Below, in pieces: positions 7,927 through 15,758 of a stretch of DNA of 38,460 nucleotides. The stretch is taken from assembly GCA_022800665.1 (NCBI GenBank), contig JAAWQS010000022.1:1-38460 (forward strand), written 5' to 3'. A program made the translations under genes and the position numbers. The stretch's first letter is position 1. The number at the start of each line of letters is the position of its first letter. Below the pieces are notes generated by a model. The model saw only the letters and a list, made by a program, of their open reading frames with translations, was not told the origin of the DNA and did not search any database. Origin of the DNA: Oscillospiraceae bacterium (lineage in GTDB: Bacteria > Bacillota > Clostridia > Oscillospirales > Oscillospiraceae).

Positions 7927-7985
7927 GTGGTCCGCCCCCCTTGTGTTTTAGTACAGCGTATGCTGGAGGCGGGGGGAGTATGCCG

Positions 7986-8720
7986 TCAATTTTCCCGGCC
8001 AATCCAGTAGACAGGGTAGGGGTCCCCCCGGCGGTAGCCCAGCTTTTCCGCCAGAGCCACACTCCGCAGGTCGTGGGCGTCCCAGCTGGGATACAGCCCC
8101 CGGTCCAGGCACTCCAATATGAGCCGTGCGCCGCAGGCAGCCGCCAGACCCCGGCGGCGGTGGTCCTCCCTGGTGTCAATCTCAATTTCGATGCCGCCCC
8201 GGTAGACGCAGTAGGACCCCGCTCCCGCCACCGGCGTTCCGTTCCAAAGGGCCACATAGCCCAGGCCCCGGCGGCAGCAGTCCTCCGGGCTGTCGAAGGC
8301 GGCGCAGCAGTCCTTGGACCACTCCGCCCCCAGCAGGATGGGGACCAGGTCCCTGTCAATCTGCCGCATCACATATCCCGTTGGCAGGGACGCGGCATAG
8401 CGGGCCAGCTTTGCACGGTCAAATACGTCCGGCTCCTTCAAAATTGCGTACCGCGTCTCCCGTACCGCCCGCGCCCCATAGACCCTTTCAATCAGCGGGG
8501 ACCAGTCCCCGGTTCTCGGTACCAGCAGCGGTCCAGGAACCCGGCGCAGCAGCTCCTCATCCGGCTCTCCGGCCAGAAAGCCGAAATCGCCGCTGATAAT
8601 TGCGGCGGCGGTACGGCTCCCGTTCCACACCGCCCGCCCCATCACCCCCTGCAAACAGGACCAGACCATTGTCTCATCCCAATGGGCAAACAGGGGGGCA
8701 ATCCTCTCCAAATCAGTCAT
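7986..8720 (-). CDS. GNAT family N-acetyltransferase
   Basis: A 244-residue protein of the GNAT superfamily. The C-terminal half has the acetyl-CoA-binding signature: a beta strand EIEIDTREDHRRRGLAAACG (about residues 175-195; R-x-x-G/A loop), then the helix LILECLDRGLYPSWDAHD and SVALAEKLGYRRGDPYPVYW, the usual end of the fold. The N-terminal half, about 120 residues, is a less conserved lead domain as in the GNAT_acetyltran (PF12746-like) group. The substrate cannot be predicted. The start overlaps the end of the upstream RNase M5-like gene by eight bases (ATG inside AAATGACTGA), which points to translational coupling. It contains several Cys residues (a CC pair near 138 and near 149). Confidence 0.8.
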   Translation of the reverse strand: MTDLERIAPLFAHWDETMVWSCLQGVMGRAVWNGSRTAAAIISGDFGFLAGEPDEELLRRVPGPLLVPRTGDWSPLIERVYGARAVRETRYAILKEPDVFDRAKLARYAASLPTGYVMRQIDRDLVPILLGAEWSKDCCAAFDSPEDCCRRGLGYVALWNGTPVAGAGSYCVYRGGIEIEIDTREDHRRRGLAAACGARLILECLDRGLYPSWDAHDLRSVALAEKLGYRRGDPYPVYWIGREN

Positions 8721-9297
8721 TTGCCAGCTCCATAAATGTCTCCCTGGTGTATAAAATATTCACCGCCTCCAGCAGCGCGTTGGCGGTCATGCGCTCCGGG
8801 AGGCCCAGTTTTTTCAGAAGCGCAGCCCGCTTCGCCCCGCTGTCCGGACCGCCTGTGAGGCCCAGCTCATAGAAGTCCGCCTTTGTCACCGGCTCCCGCT
8901 CTGCCGGACTCCCGCCGTCCTCAAAGGTCGCGCCTGCACGCTCCAGGGCCTCCAGCAGCGCCGCCGGGGGCATCCCCTCTACGCCCAGCTTGCCCTCCCT
9001 GCCGGGAGCGTCCTTCCGCCGCTCCTTGCCGGGGACGTCGGGGATATACGCCTGCTTCAGCTGGGATTTGGGGATGGCCCCTTTCAGAAAATTGCGGATG
9101 ACAAACCCTGCGCCGTCGCTGTCGGTGAGGAGGATCAAGCCCCGTTCCGCCGCCAGCCGCCGCAGCAGCGCCAGCCGCTCCCTGTCTTTGAACACGCCGA
9201 AGCCCTTTGTCTCCAGCACTGTGGCGTCCACCGTCTGCCGCAGCGCGTTTTTGTCATAGCGGCCCTCCACCACGATTACTTCCCTGACCCGCCTCAT
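8713..9297 (-). CDS. rnmV: Ribonuclease M5-like Toprim protein
   Basis: This 194-residue protein has an N-terminal Toprim domain: VIVVEGRYDK (catalytic Glu) at about residue 8 and LLTDSDGAG (the D-x-D metal motif) near 56. It ends in a C-terminal domain of the DUF4093 type found in RNase M5 relatives. RNase M5 matures the 5S rRNA in low-GC Gram-positives by double-strand cleavage. The central YIPDVPGKERRKDAPGREGK and GVEGMPP stretch is typical. It lies between holA and the GNAT gene with gaps of 13 and minus 8 bases, so it is operonic. Whether this copy truly processes 5S rRNA is inferred from family only. Confidence 0.82.
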   Translation of the reverse strand: MRRVREVIVVEGRYDKNALRQTVDATVLETKGFGVFKDRERLALLRRLAAERGLILLTDSDGAGFVIRNFLKGAIPKSQLKQAYIPDVPGKERRKDAPGREGKLGVEGMPPAALLEALERAGATFEDGGSPAEREPVTKADFYELGLTGGPDSGAKRAALLKKLGLPERMTANALLEAVNILYTRETFMELAND

Positions 9298-9310
9298 ACG
9301 CTCCCCCCTC

Positions 9311-10360
9311 TCATGCTCCCTGGGCCAGCTCCATCAGTAGCAGCTTCAGCTCATCCGCGCCGTTGACCCCGCTGACGCTCTTCATCCGTACATCCACTTC
9401 GTAGCACCGCCGCACAGCGTTGGCGCACCACTGCTGGTCCACCCGCCGGGCGTTTTCCAGCATCTGCCGGGCGATGGACTCAAAGCGGATGTTCCACTGC
9501 TCCATCAGCCAGAATTTATCCCGGCCCGTATCCAGGGCGACGCGGGCGGTATAGAGCCGCCGCAGCTCCTTGCCCAGCAGAGCCAGCAGCATAACCGGCT
9601 CCTCCTGGTGCTTCAGCAGCGACCCCAGCAGCTCCGCCGCCTGGTTGTAGCTGCCTTTGGCCACCGCACGGGTCAAGTCAAAGACCTGGGCCTCCAGCAC
9701 CGGCGCGGCCACGGCGTCAATATCGGCTTTGGTAATGCGCTCCTGCTTGGCATACGCGCTGATTTTCTCGATCTCCGGAATCAGGCCGTTCATGAGACTG
9801 CCGCAGGTAAACAGCAGGTGCTCCGCCGCCGGTACGTCGATGGTATGCCCGGCGGCCCGGAAGCGGCGGGACACCCATTTGCGCATATCGTCCTGACTCT
9901 GCTCCTCAAAGCGTACGGCCTGCACATGTGTGGTCAGGGCGGCGCAGAGCTTTTTATAGGTCTTGTTGGGCTTGTATTCCAGCTGGTCGTATACCAGCAG
10001 CAGACAGCAGTAGGGCGGGAAATCGTCCAGGAGGGCAATCAGGCCGTTCCGCTGCTCCTCGTTGAGCTTGAACAGGTCCCAGTCCACCACATGCACCACC
10101 GTCCGCTGGGCCATCATGGGCATAGCCTCCACAGTCTCCGCCAGGACCTGCGCCGTCAGGCCCTTGCCCTCCAGCTTGTGGCTGTTGAACTGCTCCAGTC
10201 CGGCGGGAACCAGCTTTTTTCGAATCTCTGAGATGTAATACTCCCGCAGGTAGCTCTCCTCCCCATAGAAGATATACGCCGTACCCAGCGTATCTGCCGC
10301 CAGGTCTGCCAGCAGCTTTTTATAGGCCGCGTTTTCCGGCTTCTTTTTCTGATATGCCAT
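9311..10360 (-). CDS. holA: DNA polymerase III subunit delta
   Basis: The delta subunit of the clamp loader opens the beta sliding clamp. The 349-residue length and architecture fit: an N-terminal nucleotide-fold domain with DTLGTAYIFYGEESYLREYY (about residues 24-43) and TVVHVVDWDLFKLNEE, a middle lid, and the C-terminal collar domain with ALLGKELRRLYTARVAL and the final helices ELKLLLMELAQG. As usual for delta it lacks a true Walker A motif. It is downstream of comEC, a neighbourhood found widely in Firmicutes (comEC-holA). The 14-base spacing to comEC and the 13-base spacing to the RNase M5 gene indicate one transcript. Confidence 0.95.
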   Translation of the reverse strand: MAYQKKKPENAAYKKLLADLAADTLGTAYIFYGEESYLREYYISEIRKKLVPAGLEQFNSHKLEGKGLTAQVLAETVEAMPMMAQRTVVHVVDWDLFKLNEEQRNGLIALLDDFPPYCCLLLVYDQLEYKPNKTYKKLCAALTTHVQAVRFEEQSQDDMRKWVSRRFRAAGHTIDVPAAEHLLFTCGSLMNGLIPEIEKISAYAKQERITKADIDAVAAPVLEAQVFDLTRAVAKGSYNQAAELLGSLLKHQEEPVMLLALLGKELRRLYTARVALDTGRDKFWLMEQWNIRFESIARQMLENARRVDQQWCANAVRRCYEVDVRMKSVSGVNGADELKLLLMELAQGA

Positions 10361-10374
10361 GCCGGTCCCCCTTT

Positions 10375-12645
10375 TCAGTCGTTTTCATGTACGCGAATGA
10401 GAATATTTCCATGCAGGTCTGTCCGGAACAAAGTCATGCCCGCCAGCGTCATCCGGTCCAGAGCCTCTGCCGACGGGTGGCCGAAGCGGTTGCCTGCGCC
10501 CACGCTGATGATCCCCACCTCAGGCCGCGCTGTCTCCAGCAGCTCCGTTGACGTGGCGTATTTGCTGCCGTGGTGTCCGGCAATCAGCACCTCAATATCC
10601 GGCAGGCGGTAGGATGCCAGCAGCTTCCGCTCGGTACCCGACGCCATGTCGCCGGTAATCAGCAGGTCAAAATACCCGCTTGTACAGAGGAACGACAGTC
10701 CCTCCTCGTTGGCGTCCCCCGCCGATACCGGCGGATAAACGGTCAGCCGCGCCGGTCCCAGCTCCAGCTCTGTCCGCTCCTCCACATACGTCACCGGCAT
10801 ACCGTACTGCTCCGCCAGCGACAGTACCTCCCTCTGCAGCTCCGCCTGTTCTCCGCTGAGCAGCTGGGGCAGAAGCAGCCGGTCAGCCTCCACCCGCGCC
10901 AGCAGGTCCGGCAGACCGCCTGCGTGGTCCTCGTGGTAGTGGGTCAGGGCCACGTAGTCCAGCTTCCGCCAGCCGTAGGTGTCCATTGCGGCAGTTACCG
11001 CTTTCCCTGCATCCTGTCCCAGACTGCCGCAGTCTACCAAAACCGTACAGTCCCCGGCGTGGAGCAGCGTAGCCGCGCCCTGGCCTACGTTGACCGCCAC
11101 GGCGGTCAATGCGCTGTTCCCGGCGGCAAGCGCCGGCAGGCTCCGGGCCGCAATCAGGCACACTGCCGCAGCAACCCCCGCGACTGCGTATTTCCGCCGC
11201 CGCTCCTTCGACAAGAGACACACCAGCAGCATCCCATACGCCAATATCAGCCACAGCGTCACCGCCGGACCGGTGAAATGCACGCTGTGACCCGGCAGCT
11301 TTGCCAGCGTCCCGGCAGTCCAGAGCACATATTTTGCCATACTCTCCGGTACCGCCGCCAGCAGCGCGGCAGCGGGCAGGACCCCGCCCAGGGCCGTTAC
11401 CGCCAGCGCGGCGGCAAAGAACGCCGGCGCCATCCACAACACCATTACATTTGCCAGCGGGGACACCAGGGGCAGGGAACCAAAATACAGCGCGTTCAGC
11501 GGCGCGGTCAGGACTATCACGCCGCAGCTGGCCGACACCGAGCCCGCCGCAAATTTCCACACCGGACGCGGAATCCACCCGCACCGGTCCCGGTATTCAT
11601 TCAGCGCGGCATACGCCCTGGGCGCAAGCAGAGCCAGCCCCAGAACAGACGCAAAAGAGAGCTGCAGGCTGACAGATGCAATGGCGAAGGGATTTGCCAG
11701 CAGAATGACCAGCAGCGCACCGGACAGGCTGGTCAGCAAATCCGCCTCCCGGTTCAGCAGCGGAGCCAGCAGCGTAAAACCGGCCATCACGCAGGAGCGC
11801 ACCACAGAGGGCGTACACCCGGCGATGAGCATATACAGCAGCAGCGCAGGATATCCCAACGCCGCCATCAGCCGCGGCCTTCGGAGGACCAGGATGCCCA
11901 ACGCCCAGAGCAGAAATCCGCAGTGCAGGCCCGACACGGCGGTGATATGCGTCAGTCCTGCTTCGGACAGATTGCCGCTGCTCTGCGTGTCCAGCCCGTC
12001 CCGTTCACCGGTCAGCAGGGCGGTGATCAAACCGGCGGCAGCCGGTTCATAGAGTGCGGACGCCGTATCCCGCAGACCCCTTGCCAGTCGCTGGGGCAGA
12101 TACCGGAGGCTCCCCGCTCGACCGCCGGTAATCAGCGTCTCCTTTGTGCCGTAGAGACGTGCAAACACGCCCTGGGCGGTATAGTAGGCGTTCTCCTCCC
12201 CGGCCATAGCGGCGGCGCTGTAGAATTTGGCCTCTGTCCGCACCCGGTCCCCCGGTTCCCAGCGCAGCAGGCTGCCGCTGCCGTAGTAGACCGCTTTCCC
12301 GCGCAGTCCCTGGTCCAGGACCCGGACTGTACAGCGTGCGCCGGTATCCGTCTTGACGGCGTAATCCAGCAGCTCTATGCGCACAGTACCCGCTTCTCCC
12401 GCCAGCAATTCTGCCGGTGTGAGGAAAACGGCGGAATAGACGGCAAACCAGAGCAATCCGGCAGTCAGTCCGGCGGTCAGAATCCGCACCGCCCTGCGGT
12501 AACGCCGCCGGACAAAACGCCCGGCTGCAAGCCCTGCCGCCAGCACGGGAAGAACTGCCGCAATCCGCCAGAATCCAGGCAGAAGGTACTGACAGAGCAG
12601 CGTCCCCAGCGCAAAGGGCAGGGAAAACAACAGCAGTTTTCTCAT
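10375..12645 (-). CDS. comEC: ComEC/Rec2 DNA internalisation channel protein
   Basis: ComEC forms the membrane channel for single-stranded DNA during natural transformation. The 756 residues show the three expected parts: an N-terminal extracellular DUF4131 domain after two or three membrane helices; the Competence domain with many helices, including LTHITAVSGLHCGFLLWALG near residue 230; and a C-terminal beta-lactamase-like domain with ALTHYHEDHAGGLPDLL near 570 and VLIAGHHGSKYATS near 690. The metal-binding HxHxDH residues are intact, consistent with nuclease activity on the non-transforming strand. The start follows the XRE gene stop by five bases with no good Shine-Dalgarno, so translation is probably coupled. 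No other competence genes are in the window. Confidence 0.94.
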   Translation of the reverse strand: MRKLLLFSLPFALGTLLCQYLLPGFWRIAAVLPVLAAGLAAGRFVRRRYRRAVRILTAGLTAGLLWFAVYSAVFLTPAELLAGEAGTVRIELLDYAVKTDTGARCTVRVLDQGLRGKAVYYGSGSLLRWEPGDRVRTEAKFYSAAAMAGEENAYYTAQGVFARLYGTKETLITGGRAGSLRYLPQRLARGLRDTASALYEPAAAGLITALLTGERDGLDTQSSGNLSEAGLTHITAVSGLHCGFLLWALGILVLRRPRLMAALGYPALLLYMLIAGCTPSVVRSCVMAGFTLLAPLLNREADLLTSLSGALLVILLANPFAIASVSLQLSFASVLGLALLAPRAYAALNEYRDRCGWIPRPVWKFAAGSVSASCGVIVLTAPLNALYFGSLPLVSPLANVMVLWMAPAFFAAALAVTALGGVLPAAALLAAVPESMAKYVLWTAGTLAKLPGHSVHFTGPAVTLWLILAYGMLLVCLLSKERRRKYAVAGVAAAVCLIAARSLPALAAGNSALTAVAVNVGQGAATLLHAGDCTVLVDCGSLGQDAGKAVTAAMDTYGWRKLDYVALTHYHEDHAGGLPDLLARVEADRLLLPQLLSGEQAELQREVLSLAEQYGMPVTYVEERTELELGPARLTVYPPVSAGDANEEGLSFLCTSGYFDLLITGDMASGTERKLLASYRLPDIEVLIAGHHGSKYATSTELLETARPEVGIISVGAGNRFGHPSAEALDRMTLAGMTLFRTDLHGNILIRVHEND

Positions 12646-12650
12646 GCCGC

Positions 12651-12866
12651 TTATTTGACCGGGCCGCGGCAGTCGGTGCGGCCCAGGATATAGTCTGTGC
12701 TCGTGTGGTAGAGGCCGGCCAGCTTCATCAACGCCCAGACCGGTATTTCCCGGTCGCCGGATTCATACCGCTGGTAAACGCCGCGCTTCATAACCAGGTA
12801 ACCGGCAATATCCTGCTGCGTTTTGTCGCTGTCCTCGCGCAAATCCCGTATCCTGTGGAATATCAT
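12651..12866 (-). CDS. XRE-family helix-turn-helix regulator (71 residues)
   Basis: A small Cro/C1-type DNA-binding protein with one HTH domain: IRDLREDSDKTQQDIAGYLV (helices 1-2), then MKRGVYQRYESGDREIPV (recognition helix and the family's Y-E-x-G turn), then a final helix and WALMKLAGLYHTSTDYILG, the standard end of this family. There is no effector domain. AGAGAGGAG precedes the ATG. It sits 42 bases after the AAA-ATPase gene and five bases before comEC, so it may be read from either promoter. Its targets are unknown; control of the comEC cluster is a guess from position only. Confidence 0.88.
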   Translation of the reverse strand: MIFHRIRDLREDSDKTQQDIAGYLVMKRGVYQRYESGDREIPVWALMKLAGLYHTSTDYILGRTDCRGPVK

Positions 12867-12908
12867 CCAGTATCTCCTCTCTTTGGATGCGTCCCAAACC
12901 GCGCCCCT

Positions 12909-14450
12909 TTATATCAGCGGCACATCCATCAGCCCTTTCAAATCCTCCATAGTAATGGTGACAATATCCTCATCCGACGGCGAGTCCAGTCCTGCCACCC
13001 GGTCAGCCTGCCGGGCGACAATCTTCTCGAACAAGTTCCGCACATCCCTGGCATTGCCGAAATTGCTGTCCCGGTCCTCGTACAGCTCCTGCAGATGCTC
13101 CTTTACCGCGTCCGCCGCCCCTTCGTCCAGACGGTAGTCGTTGCGCTTGACCCTGCCCTCAAAAATCTCATAGAGCTGCTCCCCGTTGTAATCCTCAAAA
13201 TAGAGGTACTTGTTGAACCGGGACTTCAAGCCCGGATTGGAGTCAATGAATCGGGGCATCAGGGTGGCGTATCCGGCGGCGATGACCACAAAATCGTCCC
13301 GGTGGTCCTCCATCGCCTTGAGTATGGTGTCAATCGCCTCCTGGCCGAAGTCCTTGTCCGCGTTCTCCGGAGACAGCGTATACGCCTCGTCAATAAACAA
13401 AATCCCGCCCTGGGCCTTTGCAATGACCTCCTGGGTCTTGATGGCGGTCTGGCCCACGTAGCCCGCCACCAGCCCGCTGCGGTCCACCTCCACCAGATGC
13501 CCTTTGCTCAGAATCCCCAGCGCACTGTAAACCTTGCCCACAATCCGTGCCACGGTGGTCTTGCCGGTGCCGGGATTGCCGGAGAAAACCAGATGGAAGG
13601 ACATATCCGGGCATTTCATTCCCCGCTCCTTCCGCAGGGTGCGGACCTTTACCAGATTCACCAGGCTGTCCACATCTTTTTTTACCGCCTCCAGTCCGGT
13701 CAGACCCTCCAGCTCCGCCAACGCCTCCTCCAAGGTGGGCTTAGGCGGCTCCGGTTCCCTCTCCTCCGGGGGCGTGCCGGGATTGGCGGCAGTCTCCGGA
13801 GGTTTGGTCTGCGGGCCTTCGGCCATAGGCTGGGGGGGCGGACTGCCGAAAAAGTCGCTGTACACATCCCGCCGGTCCCGCGAGATGACTTTGCTGAATT
13901 CGTCCATAATGTCATTCAGCTCCTGCCCCGCATCCCGCCGCGGGGCGTCGGGGAGGTAGGCGTCCGGACCGGGCGTGACGGTGATCCCTGGGACGCCCTC
14001 CTGGTCGCACAGGCTGGTCAGCTGACTGTACAGCAGCGTGATCCGGCGGCTCTCCGCGAAGGTGAAGGACCCGTCATAGGCGGCGCAGAGCATCAGCAGA
14101 TTCTTCTGCACCTCCGCAAAGGTGCGGCTGCAGCTGGTTCCGGCCTTGGCGTCGGCCTGCGCCAGCCTGCGGAAAAACTCCGGCACGCCTACGGTATAAT
14201 TCGGATTGGACTGGTAATAGCTGATGGCTTTGGTAAACTGCTGGGGGGAAAATTTGACCTGCCGGTCCGTATACAGCTGGTTGATGCCCGCCACGTCGCC
14301 GCCCAGCTGCTCGCTGCACGCCCACAGGCACAGGGCGCAGGCGCGGAAATAGGTATCCACCTCCTGGGTGGTGATGCGAAGCCCGGCGGGGATGCTCTGG
14401 CAGAAGTGGCCCACGCTCTCGGCGTAATCCCGATGGAAGTTTTTGCTCAT
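12909..14450 (-). CDS. CbxX/SpoVK-type AAA+ ATPase with N-terminal helical domain
   Basis: A 513-residue AAA+ ATPase of the CbxX/CfxQ group, which includes the Rubisco activase CbbX and sporulation protein SpoVK. The ATPase module occupies about residues 255-510: Walker A SGNPGTGKTT near 292, pore-type loop VAGYVGQTAIKT near 327, Walker B GGILFIDEAY near 347, then ESPEN-like sensor and FNKYLYFEDY. The N-terminal 170 residues are helical (cysteine-rich ACALCLWACSEQ near 37; TerB-like in flavour), joined by a Pro/Glu linker (about 205-240). There is no Rubisco in view, so a remodelling role on another target is likely. GGAGG lies nine bases before the ATG. SpoVK itself is shorter and lacks the long N-terminal extension. 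Confidence 0.86.
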   Translation of the reverse strand: MSKNFHRDYAESVGHFCQSIPAGLRITTQEVDTYFRACALCLWACSEQLGGDVAGINQLYTDRQVKFSPQQFTKAISYYQSNPNYTVGVPEFFRRLAQADAKAGTSCSRTFAEVQKNLLMLCAAYDGSFTFAESRRITLLYSQLTSLCDQEGVPGITVTPGPDAYLPDAPRRDAGQELNDIMDEFSKVISRDRRDVYSDFFGSPPPQPMAEGPQTKPPETAANPGTPPEEREPEPPKPTLEEALAELEGLTGLEAVKKDVDSLVNLVKVRTLRKERGMKCPDMSFHLVFSGNPGTGKTTVARIVGKVYSALGILSKGHLVEVDRSGLVAGYVGQTAIKTQEVIAKAQGGILFIDEAYTLSPENADKDFGQEAIDTILKAMEDHRDDFVVIAAGYATLMPRFIDSNPGLKSRFNKYLYFEDYNGEQLYEIFEGRVKRNDYRLDEGAADAVKEHLQELYEDRDSNFGNARDVRNLFEKIVARQADRVAGLDSPSDEDIVTITMEDLKGLMDVPLI

Positions 14451-14480
14451 AGACGCTGCCTCCGTTTTTTATGTGCCGCT

Positions 14481-14489
14481 ATTATACCA
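14481..14489 (-). promoter_or_regulatory. Extended -10 of the AAA-ATPase promoter
   Basis: Reading on minus, TGGTATAAT is a strong extended -10 element 31 bases before the ATG. A -35 at 17 bases is not clear. It lies in the 190-base divergent region shared with the barnase gene. Confidence 0.55.
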
Positions 14490-14571
14490 CAGGTCCGTCA
14501 GGAAGGGAAGGGCGGGGCATTGGTTTTCTGTGCCTGCCGCATTTTGTCAATCCCTGTTTTGCCTGCCTTGC

Positions 14572-14600
14572 TTGCAATTTCAGCGAAAGAATGCTATACT
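14572..14600 (+). promoter_or_regulatory. Promoter of the barnase-barstar unit
   Basis: TTGCAA (14572-14577), a 17-base spacer and TATACT (14595-14600) fit a sigma-A promoter. The predicted start near 14607 leaves a leader of about 34 bases before the barnase ATG. Confidence 0.72.
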
Positions 14601-14640
14601 TGTCCCGCTCACAGCAAAAATCAAGGAAACCGAGGTACAT

Positions 14641-15258
14641 ATGAAACAGAAATTACTCTCATTCCTGCTGGCGTTGTCGGCCCTGACGCTGACCGCCTGC
14701 GCCGGACCCGACAGTCTTTCGGACATCAATATTACCGAACTGCCGGAGCTGTCGGTCAACGACTTCCTGGACAGCTCCGGCGCGGCTCCGGAGGAGGACC
14801 CCGGCACAGCGGCCCCGGAGGAAGACCCCGGCACAGCGGCCCCGGAGGAAGACCCCGGCACAACCGCCGGTTCCGACGGCGTACAGTGGGAGGACCCCGC
14901 CGCCCCCTCTCTGGACGAGGACGGCACGTACAACAGCAAGGACGACGTCTCCCTCTACCTCCACCTCTATGACCGCCTGCCCAGCAACTACATCACCAAA
15001 GGGGAGGCCCGCGGCCTGGGCTGGAGCGGCGGCAGCGTGGAGGCCTACGCGCCGGGGCGCGCCATAGGCGGCGACCGCTTCGGCAACCGGGAGGGGCTGC
15101 TCCCCAAGGCGGACGGCAGAACCTACTATGAGTGCGATATCGACACCATCGGCAAGACTTCCCGCGGGGCGAAGCGCATCATATTTTCCAACGACGGTCT
15201 GATCTACTATACAGAGGACCACTACGAGAGCTTTACGCAGCTGTACGGAGAGGAGTAG
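14641..15258 (+). CDS. Lipoprotein barnase-family ribonuclease
   Basis: A 205-residue secreted guanyl-specific ribonuclease of the barnase (N1/T1) family. The N-terminus is a lipoprotein signal: MKQKL, a hydrophobic core, then LTAC with the lipid-accepting Cys at residue 20. Next comes an acidic Pro/Thr linker (about 45-80) with a threefold nine-residue repeat, then the RNase domain (about 100-205). Landmarks are RLPSNYITKGEARGLGW, IGGDRFGNREG, and the catalytic set Glu164 (YYECDID), Arg179 (AKRII) and His194 (TEDHYESF), matching barnase Glu73, Arg87 and His102. All catalytic residues are present. The ATG at 14641 has GAGG five bases upstream. Its inhibitor barstar follows at once. Most barnases are free extracellular enzymes; this one should be membrane-anchored. 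Confidence 0.92.
   Translation: MKQKLLSFLLALSALTLTACAGPDSLSDINITELPELSVNDFLDSSGAAPEEDPGTAAPEEDPGTAAPEEDPGTTAGSDGVQWEDPAAPSLDEDGTYNSKDDVSLYLHLYDRLPSNYITKGEARGLGWSGGSVEAYAPGRAIGGDRFGNREGLLPKADGRTYYECDIDTIGKTSRGAKRIIFSNDGLIYYTEDHYESFTQLYGEE
14791..14871 (+). repeat. Three tandem 27-bp repeats inside the barnase linker
   Basis: Three in-frame copies of a 27-base unit (14791-14817, 14818-14844, 14845-14871) encode the nine-residue repeat EEDPGTAAP, the third copy diverging at its end. The copies differ by only one base between units 1 and 2. Such a coding repeat would be prone to copy-number change by slippage and would alter the length of the linker between the lipid anchor and the RNase domain. 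Confidence 0.9.
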
Positions 15259-15261
15259 CCG

Positions 15262-15555
15262 GTGAAAACAATCGTCCTTGACGGAGGTCTGATGCCCACG
15301 CGGGAGGAGGCTTACGCCTACCTGACCCAGCAGCTGGAGCTGCCGGACTTCTGCGGCAAGAATCTGGACGCCCTCTACGATGCGCTCACCGCAGAAACCG
15401 CCGTCCCCACCCGTCTGGTTGTCTGCCGCCGGGAGCTGCTGGAGCAGTGGAGCTACGGCGCGTCCCTGCTGGAGACGATGATGGACGCCGCACGGGAAAA
15501 TCCGAACCTGCAAGTGGTCTTTGACAGCGGCGCGGACACAGCTTTTTATATCTGA
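15262..15555 (+). CDS. Barstar family ribonuclease inhibitor
   Basis: A 97-residue cytosolic inhibitor that blocks the partner RNase active site and protects the producing cell. The diagnostic segment is LELPDFCGKNLDALYDALTA (about residues 25-44), matching the barstar helix and loop that enter barnase, including the Asp equivalent to barstar Asp39. The start is GTG at 15262; AGGAG at 15251-15255 lies inside the final codons of the barnase gene, six bases before the start, so the two are translationally linked. A terminator follows after ten bases. In position 29-30 barstar has Tyr-Tyr where this protein has Phe-Cys, a normal family variation. Confidence 0.92.
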   Translation: MKTIVLDGGLMPTREEAYAYLTQQLELPDFCGKNLDALYDALTAETAVPTRLVVCRRELLEQWSYGASLLETMMDAARENPNLQVVFDSGADTAFYI

Positions 15556-15565
15556 CAGGGGTCCT

Positions 15566-15600
15566 GCCCGGCGCAAATGCAGTGCGCCGGGCGTTTTTTT
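15566..15600 (+). terminator. Rho-independent terminator after barstar
   Basis: A 10-bp GC-rich stem (GCCCGGCGCA at 15566-15575 with TGCGCCGGGC at 15583-15592) is followed by G and seven T residues. It isolates the barnase-barstar unit from the fatty-acid operon. Confidence 0.93.
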
Positions 15601-15628
15601 GGCTAAAATGCCCATCATCCCCGCAAAA

Positions 15629-15648
15629 TTACCTGTTACATTAGGTAA
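15629..15648. promoter_or_regulatory. Inverted repeat just upstream of the fab promoter
   Basis: TTACCT (15629-15634) and AGGTAA (15643-15648) are perfect arms around an 8-base spacer, ending eight bases before the -35. This is a good position for a regulator site, though the protein is unknown. Confidence 0.4.
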
Positions 15649-15656
15649 ACTTGGGC

Positions 15657-15685
15657 TTGACAATATCTGCCGGGACGGATAAAAT
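15657..15685 (+). promoter_or_regulatory. Promoter of the acc-fab operon
   Basis: TTGACA (15657-15662), a 17-base spacer and TAAAAT (15680-15685) give a near-consensus sigma-A promoter. Transcription is expected near 15692, leaving about 67 bases of leader before acpP. Confidence 0.85.
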
Positions 15686-15697
15686 ACACCTACAAAA

Positions 15698-15721
15698 TTT
15701 AGTTAAAAATTTTTAGCTAAA
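15698..15721. promoter_or_regulatory. 24-bp palindrome over the fab operon start, probable operator
   Basis: Two 12-base arms (TTTAGTTAAAAA at 15698-15709; its partner at 15710-15721) are inverted copies with one mismatch and no spacer. The element begins 12 bases after the -10, so a bound repressor would block initiation or early elongation. It does not match the classic FapR sequence as I remember it, nor a clean FabT site. The MarR-type gene at the end of the operon is the obvious candidate binder. Confidence 0.55.
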
Positions 15722-15758
15722 TAAAATGAAATAATTTGACAAAGTGAGGAAACCAACC

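Noticed and set aside
14791-14871. Three short tandem repeats as a CRISPR-like array
   Set aside because: The repeats are adjacent with no spacers, in frame, and code for a protein linker.
15601-15758. Riboswitch in the fab leader
   Set aside because: The leader is short (about 67 bases), AT-rich and dominated by a DNA palindrome; no aptamer-like fold or terminator/antiterminator pair is visible.
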